DNA of 52,463 bases, from assembly GCA_021790995.1 (NCBI GenBank), contig JAJYFA010000007.1:1-52463 (forward strand). Direction: 5' to 3'. The notes under the pieces were generated by a model that saw nothing but the letters and a program-made list of their open reading frames with translations, was not told the DNA's origin and made no database searches. Of this stretch, positions 35,866-44,536 are shown in pieces; the stretch's first letter is position 1, and each line of letters starts with the position of its first letter. The DNA comes from Acidobacteriota bacterium. GTDB lineage: Bacteria; Acidobacteriota; Terriglobia; Terriglobales; Acidobacteriaceae. Position numbers and translations under genes: made by a program.

Positions 35866-38397
35866 TCACTTCACAACCAGATTCACGGCCCTGCCCGGCA
35901 CCACAATCACCTTCGCAACATTCTTGCCAGCCGTACGGCTGCGCACCTTCTCATCGGCCAGAGCCGCAGCTTCGATCCCTTTGGCGTCGGAGCCTGCGGG
36001 AACCTTCACCACATTCACGAGCTTGCCGTTGATCTGCACCGGAATCTCAATCTCATCTTCTTTGGCCAGTTCGGGATCGCTCGTTGGCCACGGCGCGCGA
36101 AGAACTGCTCCGTCTTCACCAAGTTCCTCCCACAGCTCCGCGGCCAGGAAGGGCGCAAACGGCGCCAGTAGCAGGACCAGCGTGCGCAAAAGCTCGCCTA
36201 CCGCCGGCGCGGAGACCTCGCCCGACGTCAGTTGCGCGTCGGCGTTCTGCAGCTCGTTCACCAGTTCCATGATGGCGGCCACGCAAGTGTTGAAGTGCCA
36301 GCGGCCGGTGAAGTCCTGCGTGATCTTGGCACTGGTCTGGTGCAGCTTGCGGCGGAGCTTGACCTCTGTCGGGTTTCCCTCCGGGGTACGACGCAAGTCG
36401 CGCCCATTCGGGGCAGCGGCTCGAGCGGAAGCAGATTTGGCCAGTTGCGCATGTTTCGTTACAACCCGCCAGACGCGCCCGAGGAACCGGCTCACGCCGG
36501 CCACGCCGTCTTCCTGCCAATCGAGGTCGCGGTCCGGCGGGGCTGCAAACAGGGCGTACATGCGCGTGGCGTCGGCGCCGTAGCGGGCCACCATGTCGTC
36601 GGGCGAGACCACGTTGCCCTTCGACTTCGACATCTTGGCGCCGTCTTTAATCACCATGCCCTGCGTGAAGAGCCGCTGCGCAGGTTCATCGTTCTTGATC
36701 ATTCCCAGATCGCGCATCATCTTCGTCCAGAAGCGCGAATAGATCAAGTGCAGAATGGCATGCTCCACGCCGCCGATGTATTGGTCGATGGGAAACCAGT
36801 ACTGCGCCGTCACTGGATCGAACGGCACCTTCGTATTGCGCGCGTCGGTGTAACGATAGAAGTACCAGCTTGAATCGACGAAGGTGTCCATGGTGTCGGT
36901 TTCGCGCCGCGCCGCGCCGCCGCACCTGGGGCAGGTGGCGTTGACAAAGTCGGGCACGCGGCCCAGCGGCGAGCCGCCCTGCTGCGTAATCTCGATCCTT
37001 TCGGGCAGAATCACCGGCAACTGCTCGTCGGGAACGGGGACCAGGCCGCACCTTTCGCAGTGAATCATTGGGATGGGCGTGCCCCAGTAACGCTGCCGGC
37101 TCACGCCCCAATCCTTCAGGCGGAAGATCACCTTCGCCTCGCCGAAACCCTGCAGGGTGGCAGACTCTTGGAGCAGCTTTTGCGCCTGGGCGCAAGTCTT
37201 TCCGTCGTACTCGCCGGAGTTCACCAGCACGCCGTCTTCTGAACAGAACGGAAGCAGCGTCGCTCCGTCCTTATCCTGGACTGGCTGAATCACTTGGCGA
37301 ATCTCAATCCCGTACTTGGTGGCAAACTCAAAGTCGCGCTCGTCGTGCGCGGGAACGCTCATGATGGCGCCGGTGCCGTAGTCCATGAGGATGTAATTCC
37401 CTACCCAGATCTGGACGCGCTCGCCGCTATAGGGATTAATGGCGAACCGGCCCGTCGGGACGCCGTGCTTCTCGATAGCACCGACGTCGCCTTCTTCTCT
37501 GGCCTTTCGCTGCTCTTCCAGCAGCTTTTCCACCTGCTCCTTCAGCTTCGCGTCGGAGGCCGCGAACTCCTTTATCAGCGGATGCTCGGGGGCCAGTTGC
37601 ACGCTGGTCGCGCCAAAGATCGTATCGACACGCGTGGTAAAGACGCGAATCTTCTTCGGGCTTCCTTCCAGCCCAAAATCCACCTCGGTCCCTTCGCTGC
37701 GCCCAATCCAGTTGCGCTGCATGGTGCGCACTTTTTCCGGCCAGCCGTCGAGCTTGTCGAGGCCGTCGAGCAACTCCTGCGCGTAGGCTGTGATGCGCAG
37801 GAACCACTGCTCCAGATCGCGCTGCTCGACCAGCGTGTCTTCATGCCGCCAGCAGCAGCCGTTCACTACCTGCTCGTTGGCCAGAACGGTGGCGCACTCC
37901 GGGCACCAGTTCACCTTGCTCTTTTTGCGGTAGACGAGCCCTTTCTCGACCATGCGCAGAAAAAACCACTGGTTCCAGCGGTAGTACTCAGGCAGGCATG
38001 TGGCGACCTCGGTGGCCCAGTCGTAGCTGAGGCCCAGCCGCAGCATCTGGCGCTTCATGGCTGCAATATTTGCAAGCGTCCACTCGCGGGGCGGCGTATT
38101 GTTCTTGAGCGCGGCGTTTTCCGCGGGAAGGCCGAAGGCGTCCCAGCCCATGGGGTGCAGCACGTTGTAGCCGCGCATCCACATCTGCCGCGCCAGAGCG
38201 TCGCCGATCGCGTAGTTGCGCACGTGGCCCATGTGCAGCTGGCCGCTGGGATAAGGCAGCATCTCCAGCACGTAATACTTCGGCCTGTTGCTTGTGGCAG
38301 GCTCCGCGGCATAGAGTTTCGGGTCCGCGGCCCACCGCTCAAGCCATTTTTGCTCGATTGTTGCAGGGTCGTAACGCAGTTCTTTTTCGTCCGCCAT
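35866..38397 (-). CDS. leuS: Leucyl-tRNA synthetase
   Basis: Class I synthetase that charges tRNA-Leu. The 843-residue product has the HIGH-type motif GQLHMGHVRNY, a zinc-ribbon segment (WCPECATVLANEQVVNGCC), the editing domain (VFTTRVDTIFGATSVQLAPE), a second zinc-like Cys pair in NATCPRCGGAAR, and the KMSKS loop in GAKMSKSKGNVVSPDD. The C-terminal anticodon-binding region ends in VAKVIVVPGRAVNLVVK. The start ATG 38397 is the only good one. It lies 30 bases after the secreted-protein gene on the same strand. Confidence 0.97.
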   Translation of the reverse strand: MADEKELRYDPATIEQKWLERWAADPKLYAAEPATSNRPKYYVLEMLPYPSGQLHMGHVRNYAIGDALARQMWMRGYNVLHPMGWDAFGLPAENAALKNNTPPREWTLANIAAMKRQMLRLGLSYDWATEVATCLPEYYRWNQWFFLRMVEKGLVYRKKSKVNWCPECATVLANEQVVNGCCWRHEDTLVEQRDLEQWFLRITAYAQELLDGLDKLDGWPEKVRTMQRNWIGRSEGTEVDFGLEGSPKKIRVFTTRVDTIFGATSVQLAPEHPLIKEFAASDAKLKEQVEKLLEEQRKAREEGDVGAIEKHGVPTGRFAINPYSGERVQIWVGNYILMDYGTGAIMSVPAHDERDFEFATKYGIEIRQVIQPVQDKDGATLLPFCSEDGVLVNSGEYDGKTCAQAQKLLQESATLQGFGEAKVIFRLKDWGVSRQRYWGTPIPMIHCERCGLVPVPDEQLPVILPERIEITQQGGSPLGRVPDFVNATCPRCGGAARRETDTMDTFVDSSWYFYRYTDARNTKVPFDPVTAQYWFPIDQYIGGVEHAILHLIYSRFWTKMMRDLGMIKNDEPAQRLFTQGMVIKDGAKMSKSKGNVVSPDDMVARYGADATRMYALFAAPPDRDLDWQEDGVAGVSRFLGRVWRVVTKHAQLAKSASARAAAPNGRDLRRTPEGNPTEVKLRRKLHQTSAKITQDFTGRWHFNTCVAAIMELVNELQNADAQLTSGEVSAPAVGELLRTLVLLLAPFAPFLAAELWEELGEDGAVLRAPWPTSDPELAKEDEIEIPVQINGKLVNVVKVPAGSDAKGIEAAALADEKVRSRTAGKNVAKVIVVPGRAVNLVVK

Positions 38398-38427
38398 AAT
38401 TTCTCAGTGTAAATGGGCGGATGGCGG

Positions 38428-39246
38428 CTACTGAGAAGACGGCGCGGCAGGTTCAAATTCCTCCGCTTCCGTACATGCATCGATTTTCACTTCGCGATTG
38501 ACGATCTTGTACCGCGGCGGCACGCGAAAGACCGAAGGGTCCGGTTCGGTCTCATTGAAGCGCACCAATTCTTTCGCCGTTTTGCCCGACTGTGGATCGT
38601 CGATGACCTCGCGCGCAACCATGCCTCGCAATCCGGGCGCGACCGCTGTCCATAACTCTACGGTGCGCACAAGCGGCTCGCTGTTTCTCACGGCTCCTGC
38701 CGGAATTGTCGTGGTGGTTCGCTTTCCCCTCGCCTCAACTCCCTGAATCGTCTCTATGCCCAGATCTTCCACTGTCGATTTGACGCTCAGAGGTTTGGCT
38801 TCAGAGCCGGGACGCACGATGAATATCGACTGCTCGGCCGCGCCAGAAGGGCACGGCATGGTTGCGCGGATTGGCATCGCGGATACGGTCACTTCATTTC
38901 CCGGAGAGACCCAACTGAGCCGCGTATGCGCGATTGGATCAAACACCGCGATGTGTGTCTTCCGCGCCTGCCCAGCCTGCGCGACCCATGTCGTTGCAGT
39001 CATTCTTCGCCCCTGCGCGTCAACAGCCACGACTACGGTGGTTTGCCGGGTGACAGTGGACCGATCGGACAGCGTCCTCACTTGCGTGGTCTCATAGCTC
39101 GCCGTATACGGCTGCCGCGCTAGCCGGGCAGGGCTTCCCATTTGTTGCGCCTGCGCAGTTCGGCCACAAAATACCGCGTCCAGAATTGGAGACGACGCGC
39201 TCAACGCGAGCGCGCAAATTGCGAAGGCAAAAACTTTTACGGCCAT
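38428..39246 (-). CDS. Secreted protein, unknown function
   Basis: A 272-residue protein with a signal peptide (about 1-35, ending near FCGRTAQAQQ). The mature part is mostly beta strand, with a run of Thr-rich repeats such as TRQTTVVVAVDAQGRRMTAT and a Cys near the C-terminus in KIDACTEAEEFEPA. I recognise no family. I chose ATG 39246, preceded by TGAGGCC; an upstream ATG at 39258 is possible. It is the first gene of a probable three-gene run with leuS and the membrane protein. Confidence 0.6.
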   Translation of the reverse strand: MAVKVFAFAICALALSASSPILDAVFCGRTAQAQQMGSPARLARQPYTASYETTQVRTLSDRSTVTRQTTVVVAVDAQGRRMTATTWVAQAGQARKTHIAVFDPIAHTRLSWVSPGNEVTVSAMPIRATMPCPSGAAEQSIFIVRPGSEAKPLSVKSTVEDLGIETIQGVEARGKRTTTTIPAGAVRNSEPLVRTVELWTAVAPGLRGMVAREVIDDPQSGKTAKELVRFNETEPDPSVFRVPPRYKIVNREVKIDACTEAEEFEPAAPSSQ

Positions 39247-39365
39247 TGTTGGCCTCACACCCGCCTATTTGCGGCACCTCCATTTTTATCCCGAAAGCCG
39301 AGGCGCACAAGGGGGAAGGCGAAAAAAGGGTGCGCCTTAGACGGTTCATCCACGCGCAAATGAAG

Positions 39366-40223
39366 TCAAGCTTTCATCAGACCCTTCAGCGCGAGCACAT
39401 TCCGCTCCTCGTCGCCGGGTTCGTCGACGGGCGTCTCCGCGATGAAGGCGGCGTGGGCAAAGCGCGGGTCGTTCAGGAGCCGCCGGAACGGGTCCAGCCC
39501 CAGTGTTCCCTCGCCGATGTGCTCGTGCCGGTCGAGCTTCGATCCGCGCGCCGCCTTGGCGTCGTTGCAGTGCCACACGCGCACGGCCTCATGCGTCACT
39601 GTCGCCTCCGCCTGCTTCATCGTCTCTTCGTAGCCCTCGGCTGAGCCCAGATCGTATCCCGCGACCCAGGTGTGACAGGTATCGAGACACACGGCCACAG
39701 GCGCATGGCGCTTCAACCGCGCGACCAGTTCCGCCACCTGCTCAAAGCTGCCGCCCAATGAGAACTCTGCTCCCGCGGTGTTCTCGATCAGGATGTGAAA
39801 GCCGGTTCCCTGCCACGGAAGGCCGTCGATCGCCCGTTCGATCGACTCTGCGGCCAGCTTGAGCCCCTCATCGCGAGTCAGGCCCTTCCATGAGCCGGGA
39901 TGCAGCACAAGGTACTCGGCGCCCAGCGCCAGCGCACGCTCGATCTCCCCGTGAAAGGCCGCCACACTCTTTTCGCGCACATCGGCCGACTGGCTGCACA
40001 CGTTCACCAGATAGCTGGTGTGAATCACGAGCGGGCCGACATCGAACTTCTTGCGCAGTTCCCTCATGCGCTCGCCCTGTTTGGGGTCGACCTTGGGCGC
40101 GCGCCACATGCGCGGACTGGAAGAAAAAATCTGAAAGGTGTTGGCGCCGATCTCGCGGGCGCGTTCGACAGCGTTCGAGGCTCCGCCCGCAGTACCGAGG
40201 TGTACGCCGATGCGTCTGGTCAT
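39366..40223 (-). CDS. nfo: Endonuclease IV
   Basis: AP endonuclease of base excision repair, a zinc enzyme with a TIM-barrel fold. The 285-residue product has the metal ligands in the expected order: LVIHTSYLVN, YLVLHPGSW, ILIENTAG, VCLDTCHTW, VWHCNDAK, DRHEHIGEG and FIAETP. Length is normal. No ribosome binding site is seen; TAGACT ends six bases before the ATG, which would fit a leaderless mRNA. It is divergent from the uvrB-head copy, placing two repair genes back to back. Confidence 0.95.
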   Translation of the reverse strand: MTRRIGVHLGTAGGASNAVERAREIGANTFQIFSSSPRMWRAPKVDPKQGERMRELRKKFDVGPLVIHTSYLVNVCSQSADVREKSVAAFHGEIERALALGAEYLVLHPGSWKGLTRDEGLKLAAESIERAIDGLPWQGTGFHILIENTAGAEFSLGGSFEQVAELVARLKRHAPVAVCLDTCHTWVAGYDLGSAEGYEETMKQAEATVTHEAVRVWHCNDAKAARGSKLDRHEHIGEGTLGLDPFRRLLNDPRFAHAAFIAETPVDEPGDEERNVLALKGLMKA

Positions 40224-40260
40224 GGAGAAAGTCTACAGTCCGTCGGAGGGCGCGGGTTGT

Positions 40261-40358
40261 TCGTCATTTATTCGCTCCTCTCGTATAATTCAGGCTATGG
40301 ACTTTCAGCTCGTCACCAGCTACATGCCGCGCGGCGAACAGCATGAAGGTGACGGGCA
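40261..40358 (+). pseudogene. Truncated duplicate of the uvrB promoter and first codons
   Basis: The segment repeats the uvrB 5' region. TATAAT lies at 40284-40289, seven bases before ATG 40297, and the first 27 bases of the reading frame (40297-40323) are identical to uvrB 41080-41106. The next six codons differ in sequence but encode Met-Pro-Arg-Gly-Glu-Gln against Lys-Pro-Lys-Gly-Asp-Gln in uvrB, mainly conservative changes. After that the similarity is lost and the frame ends at 40431. It is the head of a uvrB allele, cut off from its body by the toxin-antitoxin pair. Confidence 0.85.
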
Positions 40359-40433
40359 GCCGGTAGACGGTCGAAGTTCTACTGCTCCTGGTCGCTCCCT
40401 GAGCCAGTCTTGCACAGAATCCAACCTGTAAAA

Positions 40434-40439
40434 TATAGT
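40434..40439 (+). promoter_or_regulatory. -10 box of the HigBA module
   Basis: TATAGT ends six bases before the toxin start codon at 40446, with TTGCAC (40410-40415) 18 bases upstream as a partial -35 box. The spacing predicts a leaderless transcript, as for uvrB. Confidence 0.45.
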
Positions 40440-40445
40440 TGACAC

Positions 40446-40691
40446 GTGATCGAAATCCGCCAGACAGTCGTCTTTGCGGAGTGGCTGCGGAAACTGCGCG
40501 ACGAAGTTGCGCGGGCACGCATTCAGATTCGGGTTCGACGTGTGTCGCTCGGCAATTTCGGCGATGTGAAGCCGGTTGGCGGCGGCGTAAGCGAGTTGCG
40601 CGTCGATTACGGACCAGGTTACCGAGCGTATCTGCGCAGGCATGGAGAGGTTCTGGTTCTGCTGCTTGCCGGCGGAACAAAGAAGACGTAG
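40446..40691 (+). CDS. RelE/HigB-like toxin, truncated by an amber codon
   Basis: Addiction-module killer protein of the RelE/ParE superfamily. The 81 residues (IEIRQTVVFAEWLRKLRDEV, then GNFGDVKPVGGGVSELRVDY, then AYLRRHGEVLVLLLAGGTKK) match the family to just before its last helix. The codon after KKT is TAG (40689-40691). In the same frame the sequence continues with EADIVKAKELAKEWEEGL to TAA at 40746-40748, the expected C-terminal helix. One base change (CAG to TAG) would explain the stop. The truncated protein keeps the fold's core but lacks the terminal helix, so activity is uncertain. The GTG start has no leader. Confidence 0.85.
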   Translation: MIEIRQTVVFAEWLRKLRDEVARARIQIRVRRVSLGNFGDVKPVGGGVSELRVDYGPGYRAYLRRHGEVLVLLLAGGTKKT

Positions 40692-40701
40692 GAGGCCGAC
40701 A

Positions 40702-41022
40702 TTGTCAAAGCAAAAGAACTTGCGAAAGAGTGGGAAGAAGGCCTTTAAGACGACAGCGTGGGATCCGGCCGAGCATCTTTCGACCCCGGAGTCGGTAGCA
40801 GCCTATCTGGAGGCCGCTTTCGAAGATGGCGCCCCCGCTCTGATTGCAGCTGCGCTGGGCGACGTGGCCCGAGCCCAGGGAATGACACAGTTGGCCAGCC
40901 GGGCTGGCGTGACGCGCGAGGCGCTCTATAAGGCGCTGTCATCGGCAGGCGATCCGCGGCTGTCCACGCTGCTCGGAGTGATGAGGGCGCTGGGGATAAA
41001 AATACGCCCCGTAGCGGCATAA
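40702..41022 (+). CDS. HigA-like antitoxin
   Basis: A 106-residue addiction-module antidote protein. The N-terminal part (TTAWDPAEHLSTPESVAAYL) and the helix-turn-helix (GMTQLASRAGVTREALYKAL) are typical. I chose TTG 40702: GGAGG at 40691-40695 is six bases upstream and begins within the toxin's amber codon. The intact toxin frame would overlap the start by 47 bases, the usual arrangement of this family. It ends 57 bases before uvrB. Confidence 0.85.
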   Translation: MSKQKNLRKSGKKAFKTTAWDPAEHLSTPESVAAYLEAAFEDGAPALIAAALGDVARAQGMTQLASRAGVTREALYKALSSAGDPRLSTLLGVMRALGIKIRPVAA

Positions 41023-41067
41023 CCGTATAAACTGCGCCTCTCTTTCGTCTTATATTCGCTGTCCCGG

Positions 41068-41079
41068 TATAATCCCCTC
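41068..41079 (+). promoter_or_regulatory. uvrB -10 box, leaderless spacing
   Basis: TATAAT (41068-41073) is a perfect -10 box, six bases before the ATG at 41080. The transcript should therefore start at or within a base of the start codon. No Shine-Dalgarno sequence lies upstream. The -35 region (TTCGTC at 41044-41049) is poor. No LexA-type operator is obvious. Confidence 0.65.
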
Positions 41080-43071
41080 ATGGACTTTCAGCTCGTCACC
41101 AGCTACAAACCCAAGGGCGATCAGCCGCGGGCCATCGACCAGCTCCTCGAAGGGCTGGTTGCCGGTGAGCAGCACCAGGTGCTGTTGGGCGTGACTGGAT
41201 CGGGCAAGACCTTCACCATGGCCAAGGTGATCGAGCAGTCTGACCGGCCGGCGCTGATTCTGGCGCACAATAAAACCCTCGCGGCCCAGCTCTACCACGA
41301 ATTCAAGCAGTTTTTCCCCTCGAACGCGGTCGAGTACTTCGTGAGCTACTACGACTACTACCAGCCGGAGGCGTACATTCCCGCCGGCGACCTCTATATC
41401 GAAAAAGAAGCCACGATCAACGAAGAGCTCGACAAGCTGCGCCTCTCGGCCACGCGATCGCTCTTCGAGCGGCGCGACGCGATCATCGTCAGTTCGGTGA
41501 GCTGCATCTACGGTCTCGGTTCGCCGGAGGCTTACTATGGCATGTTGCTGCTGCTTGAGAAAGGCCAGCAGATCAGCCGCAAAGACATCACGCGGCGGCT
41601 GGTCGAGATCCTCTACGAGCGCAACGACACAGACTTCCGGCGCGGGACGTTTCGCGTGCGCGGTGACGTGATCGAGGTCTTCCCCACCTACGATGAGAGT
41701 GCCTACCGCATCGAGATGTTCGGCGACGAGATCGAGTCACTGGCGCAGATCGATCCTTTGTTCGGCACCGTCAAACAGAAGTACTCGCGGTTGCCGATCT
41801 ATCCCAAGAGCCACTATGTGGTGCAGCCGGAACGTAAGTCCGAAGCCATCGATTCAATCACCGCCGAGTTGAACGAGTGGGTGGCGCATCTGGAATCGGA
41901 AGGCCGCATGGTGGAAGCGCAGCGCGTGCATCAGCGCACGCGCTTCGATCTAGAGATGATCAAGTCGATGGGTTACTGCCACGGCATCGAGAACTACTCG
42001 CGCCATTTTTCGGGCAGGCTGCCGGGCGAGCCGCCACCCACGCTGCTCGATTACTTCCCGCGCGATTTCCTGCTCTTCGTCGACGAGAGCCACGCGACCA
42101 TTCCACAGGTGCACGGCATGTGGTACGGGGATCGCAGCCGCAAACAAAACCTCGTCGATTACGGCTTCCGTCTGCCCTCAGCGATGGACAACCGCCCGCT
42201 CAAATTCGAGGAGTTCGAGAACCGCGTGCACCAGGTGGTCTACGTCTCGGCCACGCCGGGTCCATACGAACTGACGAGGTCGAGCGGCGTGGTGGTCGAG
42301 CAGGTGATCCGACCCACAGGGCTCATTGATCCAGAGGTTGAAATTCGGCCGGTAAAGGGCCAGATCGATGATCTGTTAGCCGAGATTCGCGACCGCGCCA
42401 AACGCAACGAGCGCGTACTTGTCACCACGCTCACCAAGCGCATGGCCGAGGATCTGGCCGGCTACTACACCGAGGTGGGCGTGCGCTGCCGTTATATGCA
42501 TTCGGAGATCGAGACGTTGGAGCGCGTCAAGCTGCTGGCCGCTTTGCGCAAGGGCGAGTATGACGTGCTGATCGGCATCAATTTGCTGCGCGAGGGACTC
42601 GATCTGCCCGAAGTCTCACTGGTGGCGATACTCGACGCCGATAAGGAAGGCTTTCTGCGTTCGGCGGGCTCGCTGATCCAGACCATGGGCCGCGCGGCGC
42701 GCCACGTTGCAGGCAAGGCAATTCTTTACGCCGACAGGGTCACAGACTCGATGCGCCGCGCGATCGACGAAACGGATCGCCGCCGCGCCATCCAGCGGGC
42801 TTACAACGAGGAGAACGGTATTGTGCCGCAGTCGGTCATCAGCCAGGCGGATATGGGTCTTGCGCACATTCTCAAGGCTGAGTACGGCGAGATCGACGAG
42901 CAAGAGACCGCGGGTATTCCCGAGTTCAAAACTCAGGAAGAACTTGACGGCTACATTGCCAAGCTCGAATCTGAGATGCGCGAGGCGGCAAAGAAGTTCG
43001 AGTTCGAGAAGGCCGCCAGACTGCGCGACGCGATCAAAGAGCTGCGGGAGAAGGAGTTTTTGTTCGGGTGA
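41080..43071 (+). CDS. uvrB: Excinuclease ABC subunit B
   Basis: UvrB verifies DNA damage in nucleotide excision repair, loaded by UvrA and cutting with UvrC. The 663-residue product is complete: [20 protein letters not shown], Walker [13 protein letters not shown], the beta-hairpin block [15 protein letters not shown], helicase motifs [16 protein letters not shown] and [30 protein letters not shown], and the C-terminal UVR domain ([20 protein letters not shown]). The first nine codons and the promoter are duplicated 783 bases upstream. The intact gene has a perfect -10 box six bases before the start. Confidence 0.97.
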   Translation: MDFQLVTSYKPKGDQPRAIDQLLEGLVAGEQHQVLLGVTGSGKTFTMAKVIEQSDRPALILAHNKTLAAQLYHEFKQFFPSNAVEYFVSYYDYYQPEAYIPAGDLYIEKEATINEELDKLRLSATRSLFERRDAIIVSSVSCIYGLGSPEAYYGMLLLLEKGQQISRKDITRRLVEILYERNDTDFRRGTFRVRGDVIEVFPTYDESAYRIEMFGDEIESLAQIDPLFGTVKQKYSRLPIYPKSHYVVQPERKSEAIDSITAELNEWVAHLESEGRMVEAQRVHQRTRFDLEMIKSMGYCHGIENYSRHFSGRLPGEPPPTLLDYFPRDFLLFVDESHATIPQVHGMWYGDRSRKQNLVDYGFRLPSAMDNRPLKFEEFENRVHQVVYVSATPGPYELTRSSGVVVEQVIRPTGLIDPEVEIRPVKGQIDDLLAEIRDRAKRNERVLVTTLTKRMAEDLAGYYTEVGVRCRYMHSEIETLERVKLLAALRKGEYDVLIGINLLREGLDLPEVSLVAILDADKEGFLRSAGSLIQTMGRAARHVAGKAILYADRVTDSMRRAIDETDRRRAIQRAYNEENGIVPQSVISQADMGLAHILKAEYGEIDEQETAGIPEFKTQEELDGYIAKLESEMREAAKKFEFEKAARLRDAIKELREKEFLFG

Positions 43072-43154
43072 GGTGGTCCGTAGGCAGGGCGCGCCGATTT
43101 GCGCACGTGTCCGCTACCATAAATGCCTGAGCAACTCAATTCAGGAGCACCAGC

Positions 43155-43733
43155 ATGGGAACCAGCCGCCTTGAGGCCTTCAGCGACGGCGTTATCGCCG
43201 TCATCATCACCATCATGGTGCTGGAGCTGCATGCCCCCGCCGCACCCACTACCGGAGCGGCCGCGGCCCTCGTGCCCAGCCTCCTTGTCTACGCTTTAAG
43301 TTTCATCATGGTGGCTATCATGTGGATCAACCACCACCACTTCTTCCAGCATGCGCGCCGTGCCACACCCGGCCTCATCTGGTCGAACATGTTTCTGCTC
43401 TTCTGGATGTCGCTGGTTCCCTTCGGCACCGCGTGGCTCGGCCAACATCCCACGGACCCGATACCCATCGCCATTTACGGCGCGACGCTGGCCTTCTGTT
43501 CCTCTGGATTCCTGCTGATTCAGTCGGCACTAGCCTGTCAGAACCGCGAGGATGAACGAACCCTGTGTTTGTTCGCGCGCATTCGGATCAAAGCTTTCAT
43601 TAGTACGGTGCTCTATCTACTGGCTGCGCCCCTGCCTCTCTGGTCGCCGTATCCTTCGCTGGCGATCTTTGTACTAATTCCGGCCGCATACTTCTGGCCG
43701 GATCCAAAGTCCGAGCCGGCGGCTGCAAGCTGA
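43155..43733 (+). CDS. TMEM175 family potassium-channel-like protein
   Basis: A 192-residue membrane protein with six hydrophobic segments. The signature RLEAFSDGVIAVIITIMVLE (about 5-24) holds the Arg-x-x-x-Phe-Ser-Asp motif of TMEM175/DUF1211, and MVAIMWINHHHFFQH is the typical second block. Bacterial members form tetrameric potassium-permeable channels; selectivity of this one is not shown. AGGAG precedes the ATG. It follows uvrB by 83 bases and may have its own promoter. Confidence 0.88.
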   Translation: MGTSRLEAFSDGVIAVIITIMVLELHAPAAPTTGAAAALVPSLLVYALSFIMVAIMWINHHHFFQHARRATPGLIWSNMFLLFWMSLVPFGTAWLGQHPTDPIPIAIYGATLAFCSSGFLLIQSALACQNREDERTLCLFARIRIKAFISTVLYLLAAPLPLWSPYPSLAIFVLIPAAYFWPDPKSEPAAAS

Positions 43734-43906
43734 CAGATCCTTCAGGGGGGCGAACCCGGCGGCGCCAGATTCATCGGGCCGAAGGTCCGGGGTGACCGAA
43801 GCCGCGCCACGCGCAGACAACCGAACGCACCCGGGCGTCATCCCATTACTCAGTTCGAAAATACAATCGCGCGGCAAGACCGGCTTAGACGCGTTACGCG
43901 GGATTC

Positions 43907-44287
43907 ATGGCAACAATTCTTCTGGTCGATGACGACCCACTGCAGGCGTCCTTCATGGTATCTATCCTCGAAAGGCGGTTCGGCGAAGTATGCCGCGCCA
44001 CCGACGCGGCAGAGGCGCTTTGTCTCATCGAGCAGCCAGACCTGGCGAGCAAATTAAGCCTGGTCATCTCGGGGCATCACATGCCGGGAATCGGCGGCCC
44101 CGTGTTTATTTCAGAGATTCGAACCCGCATGCCGAACCTGCCGGTTCTTGTTCTGGGCGCTACCGGGGAATCACCCAAAGACTACCCACAATCGCGCGTG
44201 GTCTTCCTGGCCAAGCCTTTTGTGCCAGAAGTGATGCTTTCCCTTACCGGCCGGATGCTCGCCGGCCAGAAGAGCGCCAAGGCTTGA
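43907..44287 (+). CDS. Stand-alone receiver protein lacking the phosphoacceptor Asp
   Basis: A 126-residue CheY-like receiver. The acidic pocket LLVDDDPLQ (Asp8-10), the switch Thr in LVLGATGE (Thr86) and the Lys in VFLAKPF (Lys103) are present. At the position of the phosphorylated Asp the sequence is LVISGHHMPGIGG, where the residue four before Pro is Gly56 instead of Asp. It should therefore not be phosphorylated in the normal way: a pseudo-receiver or one controlled by binding. No output domain is attached. It stands just upstream of the ccm operon but is separated from it by 249 bases. Confidence 0.85.
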   Translation: MATILLVDDDPLQASFMVSILERRFGEVCRATDAAEALCLIEQPDLASKLSLVISGHHMPGIGGPVFISEIRTRMPNLPVLVLGATGESPKDYPQSRVVFLAKPFVPEVMLSLTGRMLAGQKSAKA

Positions 44288-44416
44288 GTGTCCGGTTCTT
44301 CTACGGGGCGACCTTGGCTCTCTTTGCGGCAGGTGGGATAGAGGCAGAGCTGTTTTCGCCGCCTGAATGGACGGCGAGAACCATCGCCCATTTGCCGATC
44401 TTCGCGTAGATCAGTT

Positions 44417-44434
44417 GTGTGAGCCTAATCACAC
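44417..44434. promoter_or_regulatory. CRP-like operator upstream of ccmF
   Basis: GTGTGA-gcctaa-TCACAC is a perfect inverted repeat containing the consensus TGTGA-N6-TCACA of CRP-family regulators. It lies about 103 bases before ccmF. TATCAT at 44445-44450 could be a -10 box; the site would then overlap the -35 region. An activator role would need a start site a little further down. Confidence 0.55.
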
Positions 44435-44536
44435 CGTTTGGGCATATCATAGATAGAGAATAAGGATGTCGGCGAGGTCCCCTGTTCCCCTCCCCGCGCG
44501 CCGGCGAAAATCGGCGAAAATGGTTTGGGAGTCTTC

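Noticed and set aside
38445-38462. GGTTCAAATTC, a tRNA T-loop-like string
   Set aside because: It lies inside a coding frame and no cloverleaf can be drawn around it.
39301-39337. AGGCGCAC / GTGCGCCT inverted repeat between nfo and the secreted-protein gene
   Set aside because: The loop is 21 bases and the T-run is within it, so it is not a usual terminator.
44284-44409. TTG-started frame of 41 codons after the receiver gene
   Set aside because: It overlaps the receiver stop as TTGA and is hydrophobic, but it has no ribosome binding site or family; too weak to annotate.
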